Part shown: one piece after another, positions 24,532-35,399 of the stretch
Position numbering within the stretch: the first letter of the stretch is position 1
Layout of the letters: each line of letters starts with the position of its first letter
Origin: Cymodocea nodosa
Lineage: Eukaryota; Streptophyta; Magnoliopsida; Alismatales; Cymodoceaceae
Assembly: GCA_036874045.1 (NCBI GenBank)
Contig: CM072337.1
Location: 5,208,001 to 5,272,000 of the forward strand
DNA length: 64,000 nt
Reading direction: 5' to 3'
Translations under genes and position numbers: made by a program
The notes under the pieces: model-generated
The model's input: only the letters and a program-made list of their open reading frames with translations
What the model was told of the DNA's origin: nothing
The model's database searches: none

Positions 24532-26121
24532 AACAAATTAAGAAAAACCTACCTTACAAATTTATATTATTACTGCATGATTCATCCCTTGAATTACCTA
24601 CTTTACATATTTATTACCTTGTTTCATGATAAAAGGAATTTTAGTCTTAGATTTACTTGAACTGCAACTAATAAATCCTTTATTGGCTTGAGATTTAGGA
24701 TATTCAAGATAATCAAATCCTAAGCCAAATTTATATGACACTGCAGGGGTACTAGTTAGTTTGTCTAACTTAGTTTGACTTAAATTCCATTTCTCAATGG
24801 TAGAATTTAAATCTAGCTCTCTCATTTTTAATTTATCAATCTCTAATTCGAGATCATTTATATTTTTTCTAAATACTTCATTTTCAGATTCTATCTTTAA
24901 TTTTTTCAACATTTATATTTTGTATTTATTCATGCAAGACACATTCATTAAATCTAAATTTATGCAAATCTCTAGCATGATTTTCATTATCATATTTAAA
25001 CTTTTCTAAAGTAGTAAACAAGAAATAATTTTCTTCCTCCACAATGGATAAAGTGTTTCTAATATTCTTATTTTCTAGTTTACAAACTTTAAGTTTTTGT
25101 AATAATGCATGATAAGCACATAATAATTCATCAAAGTTAAAATTTGAATAACTTTCAAGATCAGATATTACCTCAGACTCATCTACCATGAAGCACACAT
25201 GAGCAACGTCTTCTAACTCTGGTTCTCCTTCTGAATGTGAAGATTTTGATGATAATTCCTCAGATTCAGACTCTTCAGGCATGTCATCCTAAGTGACCTT
25301 CAAAGCCTTTTTCTTGTAAAACTTTTTCTGAGTTTTCTAAGCCATCTTCTTCTGATTTGTCCTACTATGCTTTTCATTTTTCCTTATAGAACAATCTAGA
25401 GAAAGATGTCTAGGTTTCTAATAGTTGTAACATACATACTTTCTGGATGAAGAATTCTTGTCATTTAGTGATTTTGACGTTGAGGGTTTATCATTTTTAT
25501 TTCTTTGCTATTTCGTAGCTTTCCATGCTTTCTTCAATTTCTTAGTCAGCAAAATCAAATCCTTGTTAAAATCAATAGATATATCAAAATCTGAATTAAT
25601 TTCAAAGGATATTTCTTTCTTCATTTTTAGTTTGTTTTGACTTAGTGATTCATTTAATTTAACTTCATAAGTAGTTAAGTTTCCTATAAGTTCCTTCATA
25701 GTATAAACATTTAAATCTCGTGATTCCTCAATTGATGTTACTTTCTAAGACCATTTAGAACTTAGGGATCTGAGAATTTTCCTCATCAAATCCTTCTGTT
25801 CAAAATTCTTTCCTAAGCATTTTAAAGAGTTTATGATATCAAGAAATTTGGAAAACATCTCAGAAATACTTTCATCTTCATGCATCTTAAAGAGTTCATA
25901 CTTATGAATTAATATGTTTATCTTAGTCTCTTTAACTTGAGAAGTACCTTCATGTGAAACTTCTAATACATGCCACACCTCATAAGCAGATTTATATGCC
26001 GACACTTTACTGAACTGTTTATAACTCAATGCACAAAATAAAATGTTTAAGCCCTTAGCATTCAGAGTTTCATTTTCTTTTTAGTAATTGTCCAAGTATT
26101 ATAAGGGGTAGATAATAGAGT
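24532..26121 (-). pseudogene. gag: Copia-2 gag, main part (broken)
   Basis: Pieces at 25745-26029 (YELFKMHEDESISEMFSKF, capsid UBN2 type), 25508-25699, 24926-25282 (acidic segment) and 24598-24912 (coiled coil, then KFGLGFDY) align in order with Copia-1 gag. The region matching Copia-1 10474-10995 is deleted, so the coiled coil is followed within about 70 bases by protease. The zinc knuckle again lacks the second Cys, as in Copia-1, and has an added stop. The gag start lies at 27897, separated by the solo LTR insertion. Confidence 0.85.
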
Positions 26122-27733
26122 TGTAGGATCATATGGCTACACAAGAGGGGGGTGAACTGTGTATTTTTAATATTTTCTGAAATATAATCTTTTCATAACT
26201 ACAAATAGAGAAAACTAATTTGCGGAATTTAAAACTTTTCTCCCTGTTTGAGATCTTTCTTGTTCTTCTTTTTCTTCTTTAGCAATTCTTCAGTGACGAA
26301 TATCTTGTCTTTCTCTGCTTCACTGAATTTGCTTTCACTTGATACTTCAAATCTTCAATGACATAAATTTAACCTTTTCTACTTCACTGAATTTTCTTCC
26401 ACTTGAGAGATTTTGCCCAAAGAGGTGTTTTTGATCCTTGGAAAAGATTTTTCTTTTAGTGTGCAGGGATGGTTTGATCCTTGAAAAGACTTTTCGTTTT
26501 GTGTGTAAGGATGGTTTGATCAACGAGAATTCTATGCCTTTTATACTGTATCTTCATTTCATGCATATCCTTCACGTTTAACCACTACCAGCTTTCCACT
26601 TCTCCACGTCTTTTCTTTTTCCTTCATCGAAACACACACGTTCTAACCCACGTTTATATTTTGAATTTTCTTTAATCATCAGTCCTAGATCTCTGAAAAA
26701 TTTCTTGCAAAATAAACTTTCTTGTCCAAAAATTTTTCATTAGTGTAATAAGAAGTGGTTACTTTAATGTTAACTAAACGAGTAACACAAGTATATATAT
26801 ATAACTTAACGTTTCTAACTTAACGAGTTCCTCATGTGCCATTTCATGTGACAAGTTCTGTAGCTAATTCAACGAACTAAGTCCGTGGTGTTATGCTAAC
26901 TCAACAAACCAGCTTAACCTTTCTTTCGGAAGGTTAAACGATAACTCACCGAAAACAGTTTAAGTTTCGGATAGTTACGAATGTAAGTCATCGAAAAACT
27001 CTTTATATTATAAAACTAGTGAGACACGTGTCAAGACCTGAAAACATGACTTAAGTTACCTTTCGGATAGTTACGACTGTAAGTCTTCGAAAAAAAACTC
27101 TAACTCACCGATTCAGTAATAAACAAATGTTTTTATAATAAGAATTTTACCACGTGCAAAAATAACAACTTAAGTTTATAACACTAACCTAACGCGTTGC
27201 CTTAGTGTTCAATATAGCAACTCAATGTGTTTAGTTATGTTAACTTAACGAGTTAAACATGTGCACCTCACGTGATACAATACAACATTCGTAACTTATA
27301 ATTTCACCACGTGTATAACACTAACTTAACGAGTTCGTCTCTTCTTTTACTCACTAACTTAACGAGTTATCACGTGACCTATTTTAACCTTTAAGCCTCT
27401 AACTTAACGAGTTCTCACATGACCTCTATACAAACAAAACTCTAACTTAACGAGTTTTCTAAACGTGCACTATTCATGATACAGAAGATATAACTTTAAA
27501 ACATATCATGCTTTTCAATAAAAACACACGTTAACTTAACATTTAGCTAAATGAGAAATTAATGCAATGAAACGACTAGTTATTAACTTCAGATCCAATA
27601 CAGACAAGTATTTATATTAGTAAGTTTTTTCTGTATTAATTGATGATTTTAATTTCTTTTAACAAGCAATAGTAGTTGAGCAAATATGATTATTTTCATT
27701 CAGCACACATCATCAAAACAAAAATACTCAACA
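26122..27733 (-). repeat. Solo copia LTR inserted in Copia-2 gag
   Basis: TGTAGGATCA to ACTCAACA, 1612 bp, with no internal region. It is flanked by agagt (26117-26121) and atagt (27734-27738), a 5-bp duplication with one mismatch. Joining the flanks restores the gag frame seen uninterrupted at 12540-12560. It belongs to the Copia-1/2 LTR family but carries, at about 26905-27115, a TTCGGATAGTTA / AACTCACCGAAA palindrome block that the other members lack and that resembles the Copia-4 LTR. TATA-like box at 26537-26545. Confidence 0.88.
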
Positions 27734-27897
27734 ATAGTATATGGTTTAAAAATCATGAACCACAACTTATGATTTATACTTTGAAGAAAGACTGTCATCC
27801 TATATTTCCAATATTCAAAATGTATTCCATCAAATAAAGGAGGACGATTAAAATTTTGACCTTCATACAAAAAAAAATTACCATTTTCAGTAGCCAT
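27734..27897 (-). pseudogene. gag: Copia-2 gag, N-terminal fragment
   Basis: MATENGNFFLYEGQ at 27897, then PPLFDGIHFEYWKYRM, matching the Copia-1 gag start. The frame is cut at 27733 by the solo LTR and resumes at 26121. Confidence 0.85.
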
Positions 27898-28083
27898 CTT
27901 ACCTTAGATTTTTCAACCTATTTGATTTTAAACAGTCTAAAACAATAAAAAAAATTTGAACCTTAAATCAAGAAGGTTAAGAGTATGCTCAAATATCAAT
28001 TTCTGTTTAAAAACAAGGAAGGCAGAATAAGCAATGATATTAAATAAGTTGGTATCAATTTTATATCAAAGATTATTAACAAA

Positions 28084-28095
28084 GCTCTAATACCA
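28084..28095 (-). promoter_or_regulatory. Copia-2 primer binding site
   Basis: TGGTATTAGAGC on the minus strand: the iMet-type site with one C-to-T change. Confidence 0.88.
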
Positions 28096-28097
28096 CT

Positions 28098-29669
28098 TGT
28101 AGGATCGTATGACTACACAAGAGGGGGGTGAATTGTGTTTTTCAATATTTTTGAATATAATTGAAACTTTAAAACTCAAAAACAAGTTGATATATTGTTT
28201 TCATAAAATCATTTTTATTCAAGGTTTCAATTACAATATACAATTTAATTCTCAAAAATTGTATATACAATTATATATCGATACCATGTTTCATCTATGC
28301 AATTTCATAACTACAAACAGAGAAAACTAATTTGCGGAATTTAAAACATTTCTCCGTATTTGAGATCTTTCTTCTTCTTCTTCTCTTTCTTCTTCAGCAA
28401 TTCTTCAATGACGAAAATCTTGTCTTTCTCTGCTTCACTGAATTTGCTTTCTTCTGATATTTTAAATCTTTAGTGACATATATCTTAACTTTTTCTACTT
28501 CACTGAATTTTCTTCCACCTGATAGTTTTTCCCCAAAGAGGTGTTTTTGATCCCTAAAAAGATTTTTCTTTTGGTGTGCAAGGATAACTGATCAACGAGA
28601 ATTCTATGCCTTTTATACTGTATCTTCATTTCATGTATATCATCCACATTTAATCACTACCAGTTTTCCACTTCTTCACATCTTTTCTTTTTCCTTCATC
28701 GAAATACACACATTCTAACCGACGTTTACATTTCGAATTTTCTTTAATTATCAATCCTGGATCTCTGAAAAATTTCCTACAAAATAAACTTTCTCTTCCA
28801 AAATTTTTCAAGTATAATAAGAAGTCATTACTTTAATGTTAACTAAACGAGTAATACAAGTATATATATAACTTAACATTTCTAACTTAACGAGTTTCTC
28901 ATGTGCCAACTCACATGACAAGTACTATAGTTAACTCAACGAACTATCTCCGTGTTGTTACGCTAACTCAACGAACTATCTTCGTTGTGTTATGATAACT
29001 CAATGAACCATCTCCGTTGTGTTACGCTAACTCAATGAATCAGTAATAAACAAATGTTTTTATAATAAGAATTTTACCATGTGTAAAAATAACAACTTAA
29101 GTTTATAACCCTAACCTAACACTTTGCCTTAGTGTTCAATATAGCAACTCAACGCATTTAGTTATGTTAACTTAACGAGTTAAACATGTGCACTTCACAT
29201 GATACAATATAACATTCGTAACTTATAATTTCACCACATGTACAACACTAACTTAATGAGTTCATCTATTCTTTTACTCACTAACTTAACGAGTTCTCAC
29301 GTGACCTATTTTAACCTTTAAGCCTCTAACTTAACGAGTTCTCACGTGATCTCTATACGAACAAAACTCTAACTTAACAAGTTGTCTAAACGTGCATTGT
29401 TCATGATATAGAAAATATAACTTTAAAACATATCATGCTTTTCAATAAAAACACACGTTAACTTAATGTTTAGTTAAATGAGAAATTAATGCAATGAAAT
29501 AACTAGTTATAAACTTAGTATAATTTCAGATCCAATACAGACAAGTATTTATATCAGTAAACTTTTTCTGTATTAATTGGTGATTTTAATTTCTTTTCAC
29601 AAGCAATAGTAATTGAGCAAATATGATTATTTTCATTCAGCACACATCATCAAAACAAAATACTCAACA
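28098..29669 (-). repeat. Copia-2 5' LTR
   Basis: TGTAGGATCG to ACTCAACA, 1572 bp; pairs with 16432-18039. TATA-like box at 28609-28617, 32-bp repeat block at 28930-29043. The target duplication acaac follows at 29670-29674. Confidence 0.92.
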
Positions 29670-30053
29670 ACAACACTAACATAACGAGTTCATCTCTTCT
29701 TTTACTCACTAACTTAACAAGTTCTCACGTGACCTATTTTAACCTTTAAGCCTCTAACTTAACGAGTTCTCATGTAACCTCTATATAAATAACACTCTAA
29801 CTTAATGAGTTGTCTAAACGTGCACTGTTCATGACATAGAAAATATAACTTTAAAACATATCATGTTTTTCAATAAAAATAGGTTAACTTAATGTTTTGT
29901 TCAATGAGAAATTAATGCAACGAAACAACTAGTTATTTAACTTAGTATAATTTCAGATCCAATACAAACAAGTATTTATATTAGTAAACTTTTTCTATAT
30001 TAATTGATGTTCTTAATTTCCTTTCATAAGCAATAATAATTGAGCAAATATGA
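29670..30053 (-). repeat. Copia-3 LTR, right-hand remainder
   Basis: Continues the LTR interrupted at 16431 (acaacactaacataacgagtt onward) and ends at tgagcaaatatga, about 45 bases short of the expected ACTCAACA end. The break joins Gypsy-2 material. Confidence 0.8.
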
Positions 30054-30120
30054 AAAGTTGTTTGTCTACTTTTAAAAGAACTTATTAATATAAGCATAAA
30101 AACAAATCAAACAAGTTTCA
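30054..30120 (+). repeat. Inverted fragment of the gypsy LTR
   Basis: aagttgtttgtctactttta and the following bases match the reverse complement of the LTR B region around 33417-33485. The fragment is therefore opposite to every other gypsy LTR here. It marks the broken 3' end of Gypsy-2. Confidence 0.55.
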
Positions 30121-30129
30121 CAACAATAC

Positions 30130-30616
30130 AGGTCTGCAATAATATAATTTTTCAGGAATGGTCAAATTTTTATCAGAAAATGTTAAAGCTGAATCACAAT
30201 TTTCAATTGGTACTTCAAATCTATTAGGCCTTCCTATATTTTATTCTTCTCTAGTAATAGGATTTTTAATCAAAATATTAGGTAATAGAATAGCATACCT
30301 TGGTTTGGTTCTATAAATAATCAATCCTTCATCTATCCCCATAATATGATCTATTCCTTCTAATGTATTGGGTGGAATTCCAACACTTTCTTCCATATTC
30401 AGATATTCATAGCTGATTGAACTATGATTAAATGACTTCCATAAAAATCCGTCTCTAATATTAGTCATCTTTGTAGTTTGTAGTCCATAAAAATATTTTT
30501 CTCTGATATATTCTTTAATTTCCTTTGACACATAACACAATTTGCATAGATCTTTAGCTGATAAGTTACTCAGTACTTCCCTTAGTGCACATCTAGTGGT
30601 AATTTCATCAATTCCA
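30130..30616 (-). pseudogene. F-box protein gene captured in Gypsy-2 (truncated, frameshifted)
   Basis: The start ATG by comparison with the Gypsy-3 copies is at 30616 (MELMKLP). A small insertion near 30585-30600 shifts the frame, so the F-box segment reads as LREVLSNLSAKDLCKLCYVS in the piece at 30241-30669. It continues with YFYGLQTTKMTNIRDGFLWKSF and an associated domain up to about residue 165, then is cut. F-box proteins recruit targets to SCF ubiquitin ligases; this copy has a stop after NPITREE (30239-30241) and no C terminus. Only one copy of the unit is present here, against three in Gypsy-3. Confidence 0.82.
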
Positions 30617-30834
30617 TTTGTTCTAATTCTGTATAACATAAACAAATTTAGTAGGGATAAAATTAACATAGCTACTTACATACCCTCATGGAGTTAGGTC
30701 ATAACTAAACAGACTTAATTCATTGAGTTAAGTAATAACTCTATGGTACTACTAACTACAATTAAACATTCATCATTTTTTTTTTATATTTCTTTACTTA
30801 CTACATTATACATAGTTACTTCAGTCATACTACT

Positions 30835-32167
30835 TCATTTGGCTTCCCTCCCAAAGGAGGTATCAATTTCATTAACAATTCTATTGATAGGGTCAAACAT
30901 TACTTGCATTGGCAATCCTCCAATAGGTCTAACTTCTATTGATTCCTTTTGTCTAAGGGGTATATTTTTATTCATATTTTGATTTTGAATAGCAGCATTT
31001 CCAAATACATGATCTAGACGATTGTTTAATTGTTGAATTATCTTTTGTAATTTCTCTATTCTAGATCCTCGTTCAATTAATGCTTCATAACTTATATTTT
31101 TGTCATTTATATTTTCTCTTCCCTAGAAATTGTTATTTCTCCAAGATAGGTTCGGATGATTTCTCTAATTAGGGTTATAAGAATTTCCAAAGTTATCTTT
31201 CTAGTTTCTAACATAAATAATATCTAAGTCATTAATATTTGCATTCTTTTCTACTAGTTTTTGATTTAATGATAACTCCTCAATTTTTTTTGTTAACTCA
31301 GTTAATTTAACTTCAAGCATAGTACTTGAATCTATTTCATGCATTCCCCTTAGCAATATTCTTTTATCTTTAATAGTTTCAGCTGAATTTTCTCACTATG
31401 TAGTTCTTTTTGCAAAGTTTTCTAAGTATGTCCATGCTTCTTCACTACACAATTTTAAAAATCCATTCTGACAAGTAGATTCTAATAAAGATTTAGTTGA
31501 AACATCTATGCCTTCATAAATTATACCTATTAATTATGCTTTACTATTGCATGATGTGGACATTGAGTCAGTAAATCTTTAAATTGTTCAAAATATTTCT
31601 AGAATGATTCTCCCTATTTTTGGCTATACATTAATATTTCCTTTTTCTTTCTAATCATTTGATGTGTTGGATAATATTTTTCTAGAAAAATAGAGCAAAA
31701 TTCAGTCTAAGTAGAAATTGAATCAAGCGACAAAGTATATAGCTATCTCTTAGTTGTGTCTGTTAAAGCAAAGGGAATATATCTAAGTTTAATAACATTA
31801 ATACTCATATCCGACAAACTTCATTAAATTCTCTAAGGAAATAATAGGCATCTTCTCTTTCTAATCCATGAAAGCATGACAATTGACTAATATAATTAGA
31901 TTTCAGTTCAAAACTATGTCCCTCAAAGTTTGACAATCGAATAGATGAAGGTTCATCCACTAATTTAGGATATAGAATTTCCCATAATGGTTTTTCTACT
32001 AGAGCATCCATATCTTCGTTCTCCTTTAAAAGAAGGTTAGCTACACCCCTAAGGATTTTGTTAAAGTCTCCTTCAAAAAAATTTTCAATATGCTTTTGTG
32101 TTAAATAATCGTGTCTAGGTATCCTTACTAATCGTTTAGTGCTAGGAGAACAAGTCCATGTGCTCAT
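30835..32167 (-). pseudogene. gag: Second-type gag of Gypsy-2 (broken)
   Basis: Starts MSTWTCSPSTKRLVRIPRH at 32167; the open part 31805-32167 contains the Athila gag N-terminal capsid signature (FELKSNYISQL, CFHGLEREDAYYFLREFNEVC). Further left come the CPHH-type region (about 31530-31560), CSEEAWAYLEN (about 31435) and the NSYNPN-type motif (about 31160), ending with a stop at 30835-30837. Several stops, including a CAG-to-TAG in the SQK segment, break it. This is the capsid-containing half that the gag next to pol in Gypsy-1 and Gypsy-3 lacks. Confidence 0.82.
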
Positions 32168-33130
32168 AAACTCTTAACATAAAGTAAAATAGTAGAAGAT
32201 TAATTATATACTAGTCTGAAGCTTTGTTCTCAATAAATAGTTGTTGATGGATGAAGTTGAATTAGCTGCTTCTCCTTCCAATTCCCCAACAAATTTTCTT
32301 TTCTCTCCTCAAGTGTTGGTAATTAGTAAATAATATTCTATTCTATATTTATAATGCATGTTCATAAGGCAAATGAATCTCGTTGCAAGAACATGTCTTG
32401 TAACGTGCAGTATGGTTCCTATTTTTAGGGATACGTATTCCACTTCTAATTTCAAATTTTAGTAATCACTAAACTTACAAAGTTTCGTTCGTGGCTAAAA
32501 GAATAACCGTTACACTAACTCCACGAACTAACCTCGTTGAGTTATAGATAACTTAATGGACTAGCCTCAATTACTGTTTACTAACTACACAAACTAACTT
32601 CGTTGAGTTACAGATAACTCAATGGAGTAATCTTATATTTTAATATCAACCTCGTGGAGAGGTTAACTCAACGAACAAACTTCGTTGAGTTAACACTTAG
32701 CAAATTTTTCTAAAACTTACTCCTCATATTAACTTCTATATTTTTTTCTCTTACATTTTATTAACTTAAATAAAGTTAAATACATTTCATTAATGCAGTG
32801 TTCTAATTTAAACTTGAACATTATATGCATATTTAACTTACAGTTCATTTCCTATTATCCAGAATTTACATTTTTCTTTTCAGTATACAGATATATTCAG
32901 ACATTACCAAATCATTGTGCATTTATCCACATCATTAATAAAATTGTAAAACTTCTAAAATAGTCCTACAAAGCTTTAAACAGATATATAATATTCAATT
33001 CAGCTTTAAATCATCCATTCACAAACATTAATTCAACAACATCTTACTATTCAAACATTCATATATATATAAATAGTTTACAATTACATACAATCAGATA
33101 TTTTTCAATACAAGTAGACAAACTATACAT
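32168..33130 (-). other. Spacer between Gypsy-2 env-like ORF and gag
   Basis: AT-rich, no ORF. It matches 43656-44624 in Gypsy-3. Inverted TAACTCAACGGA / TTCGTTGAGTTA motifs cluster at 32500-32700. Confidence 0.7.
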
Positions 33131-33329
33131 TTAGTCTTTCTTTCTAAGTTCATCTACTTCCTTCTAGAGCTTTTCTAATTGTTGCTCTAATTGATTTATA
33201 CGTTGTATAGCTCTTGTAAAATCTCTAGAAGGTCCAACAACAGCAACAACAACAGTAGCATTATAATTTCTATATTCCTTCACTAAAATGGCTCTAGATC
33301 TTATCCTATTGGATATCTATTTCGTGAAG
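33131..33329 (-). pseudogene. Gypsy-2 env-like ORF, C-terminal end
   Basis: Encodes the end of the ORF, with a short Leu/Glu/Gln coiled coil before the stop at 33131-33133, matching 44625-44826 in Gypsy-3. It is interrupted at 33329 by the Gypsy-3 insertion and resumes at 62784. Confidence 0.78.
33325..33329. repeat. Left target-site duplication of Gypsy-3
   Basis: tgaag here, taaag at 62784-62788; one G/A difference. The flanks rejoin the env-like ORF sequence seen uninterrupted at 44800-44850. Confidence 0.75.
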
Positions 33330-35273
33330 TGTTTGGGTTGCTTTAGGTGGCACCAAAGAAATTGAATTGGTTCCCAGGCAACAACACTAAATAACTTGTA
33401 TTTGTTAACTTCTATTGTTAACTTAGTTAATTTGTCTTTATGCTTATCAGTAATTTCTTTTTAGAAGTAAACAAACAACCTTTCACACAAATTAGATATT
33501 AATTCCAATTTGTATTTTAACTACAAGTGCACAGTGTATATTGTATTTGTGTGCAAGTACAGGTCGATCCCACAGAGAAATTGAGTAAGAATTGTGTACC
33601 GTTCCATTTTTTTTATAATATACTTAATGTGTTCAGTAATACCTCCGTTGAGTTATAATTAACACAATAGACTAATCTCGTGGACTTAAGTTAACTCTAC
33701 GAGCCTATCTGTTCAATTTAATATTGCTATTTATAGAGGAATTTGGCCAACCATTGGGCGGTTCCATAGATTGTAAATAACATCAATTGAGCTCTTTAAT
33801 GCTAGTGAATATTAGATGTATCATTAAGCAACACTAACATTCAAATATTTCAAACAGTAACCATTAAAATCTTTAAATATTCGGAACAATCGATTTTAGT
33901 AAACTATAATACTCTTTTCTATTTTTTGAATCAAACAAACACAAAACATTCACAATACTAACAATAATAACTTTAATCACAATATAAAACAAACAATACA
34001 ACACTTACGTACAAACTGTAAACACAAATAAGTAGTTGTTTTTGGTGTTTTTGTTTTTAATGTGTTCTTGAAATGAATGAAAGGTGAATTGTAAAAAAAT
34101 TCTCTATCGACAGTAAAAACATTCGTCACTACATGTGACGCGATTACACCACTAAAAACTTAATCACTTACAATTCTGCCTCCTCTCCCTATAGAATCGT
34201 GAGTCTAGAAATACAAGATGATCTCCTCCTCAGCATACTGGCATCAACCCGAAACCAAGGCTAGAAGATTTACAATCTCTTGAGATATGAACCGGTGCTT
34301 GGTGAAAATGGCTTCTCTTCCTGCGACACGATCACTCCTCACAATGGTTGTTAGGCACTGTGTTTGGCTCAGAATCGACCCGACATCAGGCAAGTATCCT
34401 CACAAACTTCCAATGGTTGGTGATGGTGATGGTGGTGTTGGTGTGGAGCTTGAGGGAACTTCTAACGCTGCTTACAATTAATGCGGTTCTCCAACACACC
34501 TTTCACACATCTTTTTTGTGTCTTTTATATTTCTTACAGTAGTAATTGCTCCCGCTTAATTGATCGATTAGATTTCCTTCATTCATATCAATGATGGTGA
34601 TTTCTTCTTCATTCCACAAGTGAATTTCTACGTGATACGTGTAATCGTAGTCTTCTTTCGAATGTCCTATTTTTGCAACTGCTACAGTGGCATATTAGAA
34701 AATATATGATCCATGGAGTTACAAATAACTCAACGGACTTACTTCATTGATTTAACTATAAAACACGTGCACTAAAGAAATAAGCTGCTAACATAATGCG
34801 TTACCTTAGTGTGTATTCATGTAACTCAACACGTACAGTTACGCTAACTTAACGAGTTAAGCATGTGCATCTCACGTGATATACTAAAGCATTTAAATTC
34901 AACACGTGCATAATTCTAACTTAACAAGTTCAGATATATAACTTACGATTTTCACTCACTAACTCAATGAGTTGTTACTGTACCTTTTACACATTTAAGC
35001 CTTTAACTCAACGAGTTGTTACTGTGTACCTGCAATATAACTCTCCGAAATAACAAACAATTCAGATACTTAAGAATTAAAAACCAGCAACTTACCGACA
35101 GTTCAGAAATGTACTAAATTAACATTAATTCCCTGAAATTATGCAGATTCTTTCATTAAAGCATATAACAGTGCAATTATAACATAATGGCTTAATTCTC
35201 ATATGATAAGCTAAATATTATGCAATTAACCATCATTTAACCGTTAATATTATGCACTTTTTCATTCTAAACA
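33330..35273 (-). repeat. Gypsy-3 3' LTR (LTR B)
   Basis: TGTTTGGGTTGC to CTAAACA, 1944 bp. A PBS-like relic (TTGCCTGGGAA on the minus strand) lies inside it at about 33371-33385. The TATA-like box is at 34521-34530. A GC-richer stretch at 34140-34500 includes small plus-strand open frames with no recognisable product. CACGTG motifs lie near 34765, 34875 and 34905. Confidence 0.92.
34521..34530 (-). promoter_or_regulatory. TATA-like box in LTR B
   Basis: ATATAAAAGA on the minus strand; ATATAAAACA at 62031-62040 in LTR C. Absent from LTR A through its deletion. Confidence 0.5.
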
Positions 35274-35284
35274 CTTCCCCCATA
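35274..35284 (-). promoter_or_regulatory. Gypsy-3 polypurine tract
   Basis: The minus strand reads TATGGGGGAAG directly against the LTR start TGTTTAG. Confidence 0.85.
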
Positions 35285-35399
35285 CTTAAATTTTGCTAGT
35301 CCCTTAGCAAACTAAGATCTAATTAGTTGGTCATTCTAAAGTGCTAGAATTAATTCTTCACCTAGTTCTTCTTGAAAATAATAAATTAGATTACTATAT

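Larger units (their letters stand above)
16432..29669 (-). mobile_element. Copia-2: complete SIRE-like Ty1/copia retrotransposon with internal deletions
   Basis: Both LTRs (16432-18039 and 28098-29669), PBS, PPT and a 5-bp target duplication (acaat/acaac) are present. Minus-strand order is gag (split by a solo LTR), protease, truncated integrase, RT, RNase H, non-coding module, env-like ORF, PPT, LTR. Two internal deletions relative to Copia-1 are visible: about 0.5 kb at the gag-protease junction (near 24545) and about 1 kb joining integrase to RT (near 23770). It sits inside the Copia-3 LTR. It is 13.2 kb long including the 1.6-kb solo LTR. Confidence 0.92.
30054..33329 (-). mobile_element. 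Gypsy-2: outer Athila-like element, left part
   Basis: Minus-strand order from the right: C-terminal end of the env-like ORF (33329-33131), spacer, second-type gag (32167-30835), F-box gene (30616-30130), break. It continues at 62784 on the other side of Gypsy-3: the env-like ORF rejoins across the insertion and the flanks are tgaag / taaag. The pol and LTRs, if present, lie outside the window or are lost. Confidence 0.75.

Noticed and set aside
34287-34542. Plus-strand open frames in the GC-richer LTR block
   Set aside because: They are short, overlapping, without recognisable domains, and their counterpart in LTR C is not conserved in frame.
33403-35273. Gypsy LTR boundary at the inner TGTTAACTTC
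   Set aside because: Three copies share sequence beyond it, out to TGTTTGGG, and only the outer boundary gives matching flanks (tgaag/taaag) and a PBS directly outside LTR C.
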